This document shows positions 37,001 to 51,400 of a DNA stretch of 64,000 nt, piece by piece. The stretch is from Lates calcarifer (taxonomy: Eukaryota; Chordata; Actinopteri; Centropomidae): assembly GCF_001640805.2 (NCBI RefSeq), contig NC_066855.1, positions 3,809,867 to 3,873,866 of the forward strand, given 5' to 3'. How positions within the stretch are numbered: position 1 is the first letter of the stretch; every line of letters starts with the position of its first letter. Position numbers and translations under genes: made by a program. Below the pieces are notes generated by a model, which worked only from the letters and a program-made list of their open reading frames with translations, searched no databases and was not told the origin of the DNA.

Positions 37001-40000
37001 CAGCCAGTTCCACTGATGAAGTAAAAGACCTTATAAAGCTATAGACAATACTTCTGTGTCTCTCAGTTGAAGACCTTGACTGTGTGGCTAGGCAGGCATT
37101 AGTGACAAAATTATGTTTTCATTGAAGTAACTGTAATGAAATGAGTGACTATGGCGTGATCTTCATTTTTTTCTTTTGTTCTTTTTTCGATGTCCAGCTG
37201 TCTGATTTGATAACAGGGTAAATGAAACTGGCAGGCAGGACCCACTGTAGAGTTAATGTTCAGCAAAGAAGAGCCGCAAGCCGCCAACCAATGCAAACTA
37301 CCTTTGCATGACAATTAGGCAGCTAGCATGAGGTGCCTGCCTGGCTGAGTGGCCTAAAGGAATGGGCACGGAGAGGGAAAAGAAGTCGGCAGGCGAACCT
37401 GTCTCTCCCTCCATCTCTGCATGTCTTCTCTCTCAGTGCATCTGTTTACATGTTTGATTGGATCATGATGAAAGTATCACTGAGCTTGATGCTGATTTGA
37501 AGATTATGTAAGATATTATGCAGAAGCAGAATATTTTGTTTGATATGGTGCAGTATGTCATGTGTAGAATGTCCTTGGCCCCTGTTTCTAAAATTTGACT
37601 CAGGGCAAACTATTCATATGCAACACACATTTGGCTTGGCTTAGTCACTTTTTTTGGGTCGTAATGACCACCAATTTTAGCTGCACAGGGACAGTCATGA
37701 ACACTCCTGGAACTGTCTCTCCCTATCATCCAAAAGTCTTGCTGTAGGCGTCCAAGTATCCTTATCATCTCCATGACTGCACCATTTAGACCAAAACATG
37801 GCCGCCATCCATTTTCCACCACTTCCCCCGTCTCCCTCTGATCACTCGCATTTATAGGTCACAGCGAGATCTATTTCAGATGCACAGTGGGACAGTAGAT
37901 AGTGTAAGCATGGGGTTTAAACCGCGAGGCCTCGGGGACCTTTAAACGCCGCGGCGTCAGCCCCTGTTACTGTCAGCCCCAGCAGAGCAGGTTGTGTGTG
38001 CCATCCTCATTACTCGCCACGTCCGTCACTTGCCTGGCAACTGGGCTGCTGCGTCGGTGGGGAGGAGGGAAGAGATATTAGGAGCTGCTCCTTCCATCTC
38101 TCGGCTGACATTTCCCCTTAAACTGTTTATTTACAATACAGAATGAATGGGTGGCGGCCAGGGGAAGCTGGCTGTCAACCGGCATTGTCAACACCACTGC
38201 CTGTCGGCGACGGGAAATTGGCAACTGTATTTCTGTTCCCACGGATTTCACTCTCTATCTCTCCTCTCCGTCACTTTCACATTCTCTTTTCCTTTCTGTC
38301 TCTTTCCTCATCATCTGTTCTCTTTCGGAAACAGCTGCAGTTTCATGCCTCATACCTTATTTTGACAACCTTCATTTGCAAGTCTGACACTGTACACAAA
38401 CACGCTGACTTATTCTCGCCTGTGATGAATCTATTTCTAGCATCAGTGTGAATTAAATCTGGCGTTGAGGAATCAAAAGTTTGTTCTTGTAATTGTTCTG
38501 GAACAAACATGAAGAAACAATGGAATCTTTGTGTTCATCAGTATTGGGTTTTTTAACTTGATTTGATCTTGATTTGAAGGCAGGAAAACTGAAGGCTGAC
38601 TGGTGATGTTGCAATGTGATAAATCCCCATTCTTATCAAAGAATTGTTGGCGAAGCAGTGATCAGAAGCGTTCATGCACACGAGATGGAGAGGAACCCCG
38701 ATGGACTTCATTTGCATCCCATCACAGTGGTCCACAAGGAGTAATCTCATTCTCCAAAACTAAACAGGTCATGCTTCCCTAAGAAATGCTGGCTAGCGTT
38801 TGCTCCCACAGCATCGTGTCATCCAGACCTTTACTGACAGAAAGTTCCTTGATCCCAATTCCCTGTCTCCTCTCCAATCCACGCTAACCCCCAAGAGACG
38901 CTTTCTCATCTCAAGGACTGCCTTCAATCTTGCCGTTCGTTCTCCCCCTATCTCTGCCTCTCCCTCCTTCTTTTTCACTCTCTTGTGTCTTTCTCTCACT
39001 TATTTTCAAAGCTGACAAATGAAGGGGATAAAGAGCAGTGAGGGGGGTGGCGCGGCGGCGGCGGCAGCAGAGGGAGGAGGCGGGGGGGGGGAAGAGGAGA
39101 TAGAGGGCTGATTAGATTAGAGAAACATTCTGGACTTTAACACTCTCCTAATGAGCACTACAAAGGATTCAAGCTGTGTCTCTGGGGGTTCGTGAGGGAT
39201 GTTACGCATGATACAGCGGGGAGAGGTGTATGTGTGTGCATCTGCAAGTGTGCGTGCATGTGTGTAAAACTCACAAAGGTGAAGTAGAGGTTACCTTGGG
39301 ACTTCCCTGTCCCCTCTCTGTAACTGTGGAAACCTGTTTAATTGCCGTTGAAGGCTGATAAAATGGGGCTCTCTGCGGGATTCTGAAGCAGAGGAGTGGA
39401 GAGTATGAAGGGTAGACTGCCAAGGGAGAATTTGTTTTTGGGACACGTGGAAGGAGGGGAGGTGGGTAAGCAGGGATGTTCTGTGTGTGTTTATTTAATG
39501 GATTCATACAGTGGCTTGTAGGCAGTAATAGGTTTCTTAGGGGGTTTGGAGCTGCCAGGAGTGTTTAAGTTTAGAGATGTCTCTCTGTCACCACTTTAAC
39601 ACTTTTATAGAGACCCAGGAGATACACAGATCAAATGTCAGTGTTAAAATATCCTCTTAGACCCTGTAAGACAACCCTGGTATATGTCAGTGTGAATCCA
39701 TCCATCCATCCATTTCTGACAGCTTATCCAAGTCCAGCTTAGGGTAGCAGCAGGGTAAGAAAGGCAGCCAAGACGTCCCTCTCTCAGGCTACGTCCTCTA
39801 GGCCAGTGGGGATATGTAATCCTTCCGGCATGCTCTCTGTTTGTCCTAGAGTCTTGTGTAAGGTGGACATGCTCTAGAAAACGTCTAAAGGAAGGCATCC
39901 TTAAGGTGCCAGTATACTTTATATACAGGGATTGGCCAGCTGTGAGGAGGTGAGAAAGTTGGACGTCACTTTTTCTCTACCATAACCCAGTCCTTATCAG

Positions 40001-43000
40001 ATGCCCAAACACCTTCAGTTGATTCTTTTCGGGGACAAAGGAGCAGTGGTTCTGCACTGAGCTCCTGCTTCGGATGTCTGAATCTTAAATGTGACCCTGG
40101 CCACCCTGCAAAGGAAACTCATTTGGGCCGCTTGTATCAATGATCTCATTCCTTTAGTTACTAGCCAAAGCTCATGACCACAGGTTAGGGCGGGAATGTA
40201 GATCGACTCATAAATCAAGACCTTTTCCTGCAATCTCCTGTCCAAAATCCAGTCTTCAGATAAACTCAGCTCAATTTAACGGGAAGACTTCACTGTTTAT
40301 GACACGTTGGATTAGATTTATGTAAATAAGGGAGATCAGACTAAGCACAGCCATTCCTATCAGCCTCCTGGCAGTATGCACAAGGACAGTGGAGTTTTTG
40401 AAAAAGAAATCTAAGCGTGTCTGTTTCTCTTGTGGTTAATGGACCTGGACAGATCACAGCTTTAAAGTTTACAGTGTTTGTGGTGAATTTTGTCTCACAC
40501 AGTATCGATCCCAGTGTAGTGAAATGTTACCAGTTTTTGTGTGAAAGGCTGTGAGATAGAGTTAATATGACTTCATCTCAGCTACCACCTTGTCATAAAT
40601 TGTAAGGTAGTGCCAAATCAGCACAACCTGTCAGTGCCAGTACATGCTTGAGTTAGTCACAAATATAGAGGTCCCACACACAGAAAATACAGTTGTTTAA
40701 GTGAGGAAAATGTATGCGACAGCAAGACCCCACGCACTATGTGAGGCCTATGTGCAGTGTCGACAGGCAGTCTTTAGAGGAAATTGAGAGGAGTGCTTAC
40801 AGTGTTGGACAGGCTCAACGAGAACCTGCCAAAGTCTCCTGTCAGGGTTTGAGAATCACAGTGTTGCAATCTCATTAAATGAACAAGGCCTTTCAGTCAG
40901 ACCTCCAGAGAGAGCAGAGAGCAGCATTGTTGTTGTTGTTTTTTTTATTTCCGTATACACCAATCTGTACGTATATTGCTTATTTCCAAAAGAGGAAAGA
41001 AAGGGTGAGAAAATGTACGCATAGAATTCATTTTTCATTTAATGCTTCATGATTCCTCATTTCCTGAGCACAAGGAATCCTACTGATTTATGAAGTGAAC
41101 ATATCCACAGCATTTTATTAATCTTCTGTGTTTCTGGGTTTTTCCTTATTCTTAATTATTGAGGGCAAATGGGTTCACATCACAAGTGTGCAGGCTTTCC
41201 TTTCAACCTCGGCAGGACACGTTCTTCCACATAACCTATGACTGTTAAACTTGACACTACCTGTTACCGTAATGGGTTTATCACATCCCACTAATCTGAT
41301 GCAAGGTGTCTCAAATGCTGCAAGGTTGAGCATTGGTTTGAGCCGTGTAGTGCTGAGGGATGATTCATGGACGTGCTATGTCAGCGGATGGCTGCAGTTG
41401 AGGGCAGGCAGCTGGAGGTGTAAGGAAGCAGAAGGCAGCACAGCGTCCCTGCCACTGTGTGAGTCTACCACTGCTATTTCCTCACATGTATTTATCCAGA
41501 GAAAGCGTGTGTGGCTAGATGCTCCTGACGATCCCCACCCCGCTTCACTCTCGCTTAATTACACACATTCACACTTGGGTGGTGTCAAGCATAAAACTTT
41601 TTTTTTTTTCTGTGCATAGCCAGTGAGCTGTTCCACTGGAGCAGCTGAGAGGGTCAGGTGCCTTGCTAAAGGGCACACTGATGGTGTTTAAAAGAGGACA
41701 GAGTGCCTCTCATTCACTTCTAGATTCTCTAAGCTTGTTGAATACTTGAAGAAACAGACCACTTTGAAATAAAAACAAGAAACTGGCTGAATAAATGTGA
41801 ATAAATGCATAAAATCTGTTAGAACCCACTTGTCTGTAACAGCAGGGTTAGCTGAGAACTACCAGCTGCTACAATTGCATCAGCTTTTCAAATGACAACC
41901 TCTGTGCCCCCTCTTCTCCATCTCAGCTCCATTAACGAGGCTGTCTTTGTTTGTATGTGATTGAGGAAGCGGTCAAATATTGTGATTGTGGAATAATGAG
42001 TCCACAATGTTGTGTCCTCAGCTGTCATCACATTCAAAAAGATTCTGTTTGCGACTGTCGGCTCCTAAAAGAACAACCTGGATTTTTTGTTTTTCAGTTT
42101 TTCACTATGCATCACTGCTTTGACCACTTAAGAACCTTTAGATAATCACTGAGCATTGATGAGTAAGGTAACTTGCTATGCAGAACAAAATCATTATCCA
42201 CACTAATAATAACCACAGTCATTTCAGTTTGACTGTATAGCATCCAATAATTACAAGAGCAATGGAATTTGTTCACAGGCAACAAATATCACATGTCTAA
42301 TTGTCAGAATGCTTTTTCTGCCACAGCATGAAATGTTTGGCACAAAAGCATCATGTGTTTAGGTGCCAGTTCTCACTCTCCCTGACTCAGAATTAGTTCC
42401 CTACAATGGAAGGCAATTAAACAAAGGAAATTATGCAACTAACAATTATTTTCATTATTGATTACTGATCATATTCCTGATGCATCGTTCCAGTCTAAAA
42501 AAACATGTCAGAAAATTGTGAAAAATGTCTATCATGTCTAGGTTCCATCCTCAATTCAAAACCCAAAGATGCTGAGTTTATTATTCACATTAAATATTTG
42601 CATTTGTTACCGGAGTGGAGGCTAACCAGTGACTTTTTGGCACTTTCACTGATTTTCTCTCGATTGACTAATTGTTTCAGCTCCAGTTACAAGTCCTTCA
42701 GTCATGCACAATACTTAACGAGACTGTTAACTGCTAGTGAAGATCTATAAACATTTTATAGCTATTTGTCCTTTTTTAAATACTACCTGTTACACATGAG
42801 CAAATTGATACACTGCGCAGCATTTATTCTTCAAATCTGAATACAAATGCAGTATTAAAAGTGTCACACAGAATCTGTTTTACATAACAAAAAGGGCCTT
42901 TATGTCTCTCTTAGCATTTGAGAGCATGTTTGTGTGTTGTATTGACAATTTGAAGCCTGACAGGCTAGCTTAATTATAAAAGGGAGACAGGCGAAAATGC

Positions 43001-46000
43001 CGTTTTACCTTTTTATCTGGATAAGTTTTTAAACTCTGCATTCTCTCACTCTGTCATGCACAAGATGTTCTGTCGGAAAAGGCTCTTATGTAATGAGTCC
43101 TATCCAAACATCCAAGGAAACGTTTGCTCCAAAAGTAGGCCAGTAAAATAATTACTCAGATGAATAAAAAGGAAAAGAAATAAGGGAGAGGAGAAGTGGG
43201 AGAGGGAGGAATATCTTGAGAGCAGGGGCCAATAGGTTTGTTTGATTTACATTCTAAATTATAAATAGATTTGAGTCTCATCCATTCTCTGCCTTTTTGC
43301 CATGCTCGGACTGAATTAATTTGACTGAAAACATTTCCCTCCTTTTTGCTTGCTTCTCCTCTATGTTGTAAAGATCTTGTAAGACAAGTAACCTCGTGTA
43401 TCTTAGGGAATCTGACAAGTACACCACAGCTACGGCCTGTATGGAAACCCATCTCATGTGATGAAAAACTTTCTCAAAATAACAACAAAGTATCTCAAAA
43501 TAATGAGAATCTTTCTCAAGATAATGACTTCATATTTCAAAATATTTACTTAGTATCGCAAAATAAATGAGAAACCTTCACAAAATAATGACTTCTTATC
43601 TCAAAACAATGAGAAACGTTCTCAAAATATCATCAGTTAGGATCTCAAAATATTAACTTCTCATTGGGATAGAAATCTTTACAATATCTCATTACAATAA
43701 CTTACAGGATCTTTTTTCCCATCACATTGGCAAAATGGTCTTCCATAGACCCGCACACAGCTCAGCACAGAAAGGTTGGGTTTGCTGTGCCGACCAGGGA
43801 GGGTTCCACCAGAACACTACTCATCATGTCAGTAACCATGGTGATATAAAGTCGAGCTGTACAGAGCATTGATCATTCTCTGAGCTGTCATCATTATCAT
43901 CCAAATAATCCCCCTTCCCTTAGGCGACTCTCACCTGTAGTACCCTTCACACTCTCAATCTGACACTTTTCATCAACATTCATATAAATTTCTCTCTGTC
44001 TCATTTTTATCTTGTCCAAGCTAGATGTTATTGTTGTCAAGCATCTGCTTTTCTAAGTCAATATTGTTTTGTTTTTCTATGTGGACTGTAACCACTGCCT
44101 CATTTGTCACAAGGACACAAGCTGAGTTTCCCCTTTCCCCTTCCTCCCAGACACGCCATTCAGAGAAGGTCAGGAGAGAGACCTTAAGGCAGCCTTGAAG
44201 GGAACAGATCCCTCCATCCCGCTGGTGTTTGTCAGTGGGAACCATGACCTGGGCAACACACCCACCCCCAGTACAGTGGAGCAGTACTGCAGCGCATGGG
44301 GAGATGACTACTTCAGCTTCTGGGTAAGCAAACACATAAGAACTTTAGTTGTAGTAGTAGGACATTTTGTTTCTGTTTTGCTTTGTCCATATCATCCACA
44401 GCATACTGTATTTAATATTTAAAGGAGTAATCTCACTTTGACAGATAAGTTCATATTCAGTAGCCAGAAGTGACAGCATGTTCATACGTCAGTGTGGTGT
44501 TTGTTTTTTCAAATTAGCATTCTGTTTAGTAGCTGGCTTTGATGGAGGCGCACTCTGTCTGTCAGGCCTAATCGAACATCTGAAGTGCATCAGTTCATCA
44601 GAGAGACATTTGTCTGAATCAGAGGGATATCAGTGCTCAGTCTGTCAGTTATAACTGATTCTGTCTCCAGCTTGCATTTGTTGCTTCTTTCTGTTTTTTT
44701 GGAGTTCACAGTTTCTTGATCCACTATTAGTGTGTTTTTTTTCTTCATGTTGAAATCAGGATTGACACTTGACATTGATTATTTTCCGCTTAGCATTTAC
44801 ATATACTCCCTTTTATATTTTCATACCCACTTGAAAAAAAATTGTTCCCTTCAACTTCAGGGCCCTGCTCACTAGTTACTACCAGTTATATACGGAGTGT
44901 AGTAGAACTGTAAAAATAAGGTGATTCTTCATTGATCTTCTGTGCAGAAGTAAAATTTTTGCAGCAGTAATAATTACAGGAATGAGTCCAGGAAAAAATA
45001 AGCCTGTCTTACAGCTATTTAAATTGTTGTTGTACTTTGAAAGATGAATGAGGTGCAGGTAACTAACCTCTGCCACATGTCTCTGTCTGTTGTCTGTCCT
45101 GTGGTCTCAGGTGGGTGGAGTCCTCTGTCTGGTTCTGAACTCCCAGTTGTTCTACGACGCCTCGGCCTGCCCTAAGCTGAAGGAGGCCCAGGAGACGTGG
45201 CTGGAGGAGCAGCTGAGCAGAGCCTCCTCCTCCTCCTCTTCAACGGTAGGATGGCTTCAAAGACATGATTCTATTCTCTTTTGATTTATGAAGACATTCA
45301 GCGAGATAATGTCTTCTTTTTCTACGTCTGGACGTTGTGGTTTAGATAACTGCTGCTGTCTGCAGCCATGTGACATGTGAACAATTGAATTTTGTCTTTG
45401 GAGTCTGGTAATCTCATCCCTCACATCTGTCTCTGTTCAGGAACCCAAACCCAAACACATCCTGGTGTTCCAGCACATTCCTCTGTACCTGAAGAGCCCT
45501 GATGAGGAGGACGACTACTTCAACCTGCAGAGGGCAGTCAGACAAAACCTGCTGGACAGGTTCAGGAAGGCAGGTAGGAGAACAGGGAGGCACAAATTAT
45601 GGGCTCGTTACACCTTTTACTCTAGTTACTTTGCCTTTGTATGAGTCAAGTAAGAATGACTGAGCAAGCTTGTGTCCAGTTTTGTGTTTGTTTGCCTAAA
45701 AGTGAAAGTCACCGAAGAGATAAGTAGGTTTTATTGTTTTAAAACTCATCCAGAATCCTGAAATATCAGCAGTATTTTCTATGATTATGGATTTAAGCCT
45801 CTGTGGAGTGGTTTTAAATTTCTCGTCTTAATAATATTTCTGTTAAACCCGTTCTTTTCTAGCATATCTAACTGTAGCACAGTTAAGATCCAAGCCCAGA
45901 GGATTAATATGCCATTAGCCAGAACCACAAGAGGAGCTCCTGGCACACACACAAACAACACAGACGTAATTGAATTAATTAATGCATTGACTTCCTATAA

Positions 46001-47853
46001 GAAGGATAATTCCATAATCAGAATCCACTGTTTTCGGCTTATAGGTGTGTGATACAAGGGTACCGAGCAGGAAAACTCACACAAGGACGATAAGTCTTTA
46101 AGTAGGCACTAGTGAAACACTTCTCAGATGGACACATGCCATGTTTCTCAATCATGTATCAAGGTGACTGGCGGGGGATGGTATTAATTTCATTATTCAG
46201 CCATTATTCCAGCATGTATTTAACCATGTTGCCCGTTTTGGTCTGATGACCCCTCTCTCTCTCGTAATTGATTGCTCCTGTAAGGGAAGACTGGTTAAAG
46301 ATTTAAAGGGCAATCCATACAGGCTTTTTATATGGAAGAACAGAGGCTGTTAACTGTGCTGTATGTGCAGAACATGCCATGTGCAAGTGTCCTTTCTCGT
46401 CTCCGCTCTTGTTCACACATATCCTGCCGGCAATTATACATTCAGAGTACACACAGGGCATGTACTGGATGAACTACATACATGCTTACATGTACATGGT
46501 TTTTAATAATTGATGACAGACATGCAGCTGCTCACTTTAAAGCTGCATACACTACTATGATTTTCTCATGTTTGTATGCATATACATTTAGGTTTATGTA
46601 TGTACAATATATGGCGGAGAGGATGTGATTTCTTTGATTTACTGTATATATGAGTGGTCACAATTTCCTCATCATGTTCATGTACCCTCTGTTTCCAGTC
46701 CTATCCTGTAGATAACAATGGGCCCGCTACAGAAATCTAGAGGTAGCAAGAAAAATCCGGAGTTCCATGTGAAAGTTACAAAAAAGTTATGAAATACAGC
46801 ACAGCTTTGTCACTGTTAGTAGCTCTTAAAATGTCAGCTAAGTGTGTAAAATCTAAAACTGAAATCCGATGACTTGACAGAAATCAGCACTCGCATAAAA
46901 AGAATCAACCCAGTTATTGTTGAATAATACAGGCTTTGCCTCTTAGTTCTTTCTGTTCTCCTCTGATCCGCCGGTTCCTCTTTCATGCTCCCTCTGCTGT
47001 CTCCTTCATCTACTAGGAGTATCTTGGTGATGACTGATGCTGTAACATCTGTACTCTGAATCTACTGTAGTCTGTCCTGGAGGCATGCTTGTAAAAGAGA
47101 CTGTGATCATCTCTGTACTCTGTGTCAGTTTATGATAGAGCTGCGATTCTACATTTGTACTAGATACACTGTAATCATCAGGGTCACTGCCAGGGCAGGA
47201 AATGACACAGTGACTAGAAAGACTATTGTTTAAATGGCTCATTGTACTTACAAATAAGCCGTAAACTGAGGTATTTAGTGACAGAGAATATACTATACTT
47301 AGATCTACTTAGATTTATTTATCAGATATGTGTAGTCAGAAAACTATTTTAGATTTTTAGCCAAGCTAGCGCCTCGACTCTGTGGAAGAGAAATGTCAGT
47401 CAGTCGGTTGGTCCACCACTTTGCTCCAGGCTCTTGCACCACCACAAGGTTATTCACAGATATTCATTTGGACCAGAGGATGAATTCTGATGACCAGAGA
47501 CATCCCCGTTATCCTCAGCTGTACTTTGTGTTTACTGCTAGTTGGCTAATATTAGCAGGGTAACATGCTAAGCAAAGTTAGTGAACATGGTAAACACATA
47601 CCTGCACCGTTACACCACTACATCAGCATGTTAATGTTGTCCTAATGAGCATGTTAGCATGCTAACGCTCGCTCAAAGCACTGCTATGTGAGATGAGTTT
47701 ATGAAATTAATTAATGTGCACTTTTAAAAATAAAAATGGTTGTGTTTTCACAAAACTAGCACACACTCACACTTTTTCATGTTTTAATATACACAGTCTA
47801 CACTGATACACAGCTACACTCACATGAGAAAAAAAAGATAAATTATTGGCAGT

Positions 47854-47897
<44 letters not shown>

Positions 47898-48370
47898 CTT
47901 TACATAAGATTCATGAAACAAATATTTACTTGTCCATTTTTCTATTTACGTTAGCTGAAAATTTCAGGATTGTGTGAGGCAGGGGTTCTCTGGAGGACAA
48001 GCAAGCGTCTGGTGAAAATATCCCAGCGGAGACACTGCGGGCCTTTTAGAGTAGAAAACAATCAAAACGAGCGAGGAATTGCAGAAAACTAGGATGTTAT
48101 TTACTGCATATTGAAGAAAAAAGGAGAGCCAGGGAAAGTGTGTTGTTTGTCTTCCTTCTTATTTCCTCTCATCCATGGTAAATTACATCTCTTCTGGACA
48201 TACATTGGCCATGGTAATTTTTCTCCCTCTGTGCGTTGCTTTATTCACGCATCATCTCCTTCTGCTCTTGGTCTATCTTCACCGCTGCACCCTGTGATCT
48301 CCTATCCTCCAGATGTGCTCTTGTACTCTGATGATCATTACTGTCATTACAGTAAAGGGCAGCATCATTA

Positions 48371-48401
<31 letters not shown>

Positions 48402-51400
48402 CTCTGCATCCAGTCTTATTCAGAAAGACTCCATGCAGGAACAGTTAAGCATTGGCACAGATGAAGCATGAATGTCATTTTTCTTCTGAGATTTTCTTTT
48501 AAGTAAGCAGTTGACAAGGATAAGTCTCCATCTATTTTGTTTGCAGCGAGCTCTCATGTAATTTGGCCCTGGAAGCCAAATGTAGCTATACCGGCAGCTG
48601 AAGGATTACACATTTTATAGTGTAAAAAGTATTGGGCTTCAAGATTCTTTATTGGAACACTGGAAGATGCTTTATAACACTCTAACAGTGTTTCTCTCTA
48701 CCAATAACACACAGATGTTGTTAAAAAAACTCTTCAAGATTATTCTTCTTTGTTGGCTGCCTTGAAGTTCAGCAGTCTGGCAAGAACAAAGAGGTAAAAT
48801 TGGACAACTTCCCTCATTCTTTGTCTGGTAATTCAAATTCTACAGAAAATGGTCTTGTAATGGGATCGCTGGATGTTACACAAATGTTCCTTTGGCATGA
48901 AATCAGTCCTCATACTGTACGTATGTACACACTTCTTTGTGTAACTGAGTTCCCCAGAGCCACTCCAGAGGTGTCATTTTGTGGTGTCAGTTAACTTACA
49001 GCAGCTGGGGATTTGGCTTAGCATTTGTGAGGTTGTTATTGCTGCTGCTGGGTTCCTGCAGCCCCCCACCACTCCACTGACATATGATGGAAATAAAGAA
49101 TATAGTCCCCTGCAGACAAAGAAATACATTTAATTGATTTTGCCTCATTGACGTATTTTTCATTCCTCTTCCTGCTTCTTCTTGTCATAGTATATGGGTG
49201 TCGGGAGATGTTTGAGTAATTATATGTGCACGGCTGTTTGTTTCATACATGTTTTGTGTGTGTTTGCATTTTGCATATAAATCTCTGTGCAGTTATGCAT
49301 TTTCTACACATGATATATTCTACAGTAAGTATGTGTATGTTATCTCAGCAACACAGCTGCACATGGGAAAGGTGTGACACCAATTAGTCTTCCTCTGGCT
49401 CATCAGAGCGAGCAGTTCCACCCTGGGAACTGTTGACTGCAATCCAGCTCATATTAATGATACACTGTCTCTGTGTGATGACCTCCCTCTCTGCCAAGTC
49501 AAGTATCAGGCAGTCCTTTTTTTTTTTTTAATTGCATCAGCAATTACTGTGGTTTGTGATTTGACAGTGATTTGGTTGATGTTAAATCTCGCCTTTAATT
49601 GTGCACTCACTGCCTGTGTTAATATATTTTGGGTTTGAACCAAGCACCTTATTAAGGAAATGGACAGGTTTCAGATGCACAAGCAAGTCTGTCACAACAA
49701 CCAGAAAACTAGGCAACAGGAAAACTTGTTTTAACTTCTTTTGTGGTGTTTACTACTTGGTAGGAGACTATTCTGTCAGTAGAGTACAGTCAGTTTGTTG
49801 GTAACAATCACACAAAGCTCTGAACAGCCTGGAGGAAGTTCTTTACTCTTATTATGGGTACTCTTGTGCTGCCTCGTCACTGTCATGCCCGTAATCATAG
49901 TAAATAATGCTCTCTTGGGATTTGTTGCAGCTACCTATGCCAGTTTTGTATGAATGCTACTCAGCCAGCATTTAGCTGCTGCGAGTGATGGAAGAAAGGC
50001 AAAAATTGTAGGTTGCTCGCTCGTTGAAGATGGTGAATTTGGAGAGAACAGGTTCTGTGCACATCCAAAGTCTCTTCAGAGAAGATTTAATTCCCATGGC
50101 TGGGGACTGGTGTCTCCTTTCCGAGAGGCGAGTGGAGTAGCTGAAATCCCAGCAGTGCTTTCAGCCTCTCCTCTCCTCATAGATGGAGTACTTTAATTAG
50201 ATTTCTTTGCCCCCTCCTTCTTCCTCCCTTCTAAGGTTTATAAGTCTAAGGACGAATGATCAGACAGACAGCCACTTCCCTGCTGCTTTTGTTCACCTCC
50301 GAACCATGTTTATGTAGAAGAAAAAAAAGCAAAAACAAGAGTAGCAGCTAGAAATTCATTGGAATTCCCAACATTGCTTGCGGCTGTAGAGTTGTACATA
50401 CAGTAGCTAATTAGAGGCAAAGATAAGCCTTGTGCTGCTCCGCATAGTCTCTCCATCTTCCTCTCTCTGTCTCTCAGTCTTTCTCGCTCTCTTGCCGCTG
50501 GTTGTCTTTATCAGCAAGGATCCTACTCTGTTCAGAAGCAAAGACATTTATCACCCACCGGGGATTTGATAAGAGGCCACAGTTAAGCCTTTAACCCCAT
50601 TGTTTTAATGATGAGGCTGAATAATGCTTTTTTGCTTTTTCTGTGTCTCACTCTTTTATTCTGCCTTTGTCTACATCTCTTTTTCTACTGCAACAAAAGG
50701 TGGGGGGGTGGCCAGTTGCTGGCCACTCAGACAGAAAACAGGTGCTGCATTGGTCTGAGTCTTCTTTCAGGTGATAAGACACAATCCAGGACGGATATTC
50801 TGAGTAGTAAATGGTAGAATCTACAGATGGATGTATTTGATTGGCCATTGCAGCGTCTTGCCGGATGACATCCGCAGCGGCGTCAGAGCGTACTGATCCA
50901 TCATCTCTCCATGCTTGAAACAAATCAGAATCGTTAATGTGGACGATACCCACTTCCTCCTCATTCACCATTTTATTGATTAAGGCTCTTGTCTTGTTTC
51001 AGCTTGATTCCAAAGCTCGTCTCTTCTCTTCTTCTTGTATAATTAGGCCTCAGGTGTATCTGGGATTGCTGGTCTGGTCAGATACCTGATCTTGTTAACT
51101 TTATTTTTAGATCAGATAGCTGCTGATTTTATCAAACTTCTGCTAATTTCAGGGTTTTTTATTCAGACAAAGTTCCTGTGTTTATACGGCATCTAACTGT
51201 GAGCAACTTCTTAGCTTAATCAAAAAAGGATTTGTTTTATATCTCAAAGTGTGGGTACTAAAAAGGCACAGAAACTCAGTATCCAACCAGTATCATGACG
51301 TTATAAACAATACCCATCCCCATACATAAGTTGTGATACAACTTTGACTCCTCCTCTTCTTTGTGAGCTCAGTAAATACAAGATTCTTCTTTCTTATCTG

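Larger units (their letters stand above)
34239..44150 (+). other. cpped1: cpped1 intron 2
   Basis: This 9912-base intron has GT at 34239 and AG at 44149-44150. It holds a poly(A) run (36386-36408), a GC-rich unique block near 37905-38230, a CGG/G-rich tract (39041-39098), a LINE fragment (39690-40260), a palindromic repeat (42433-42683) and a MITE-like element (43437-43748). The open frames inside are chance, or belong to the LINE fragment. Confidence 0.8.

Noticed and set aside
50648..50971. 107-codon minus-strand frame in cpped1 intron 5
   Set aside because: It shows mixed composition with no recognised domain, no splice context examined gives a longer protein, and a chance frame is likely.
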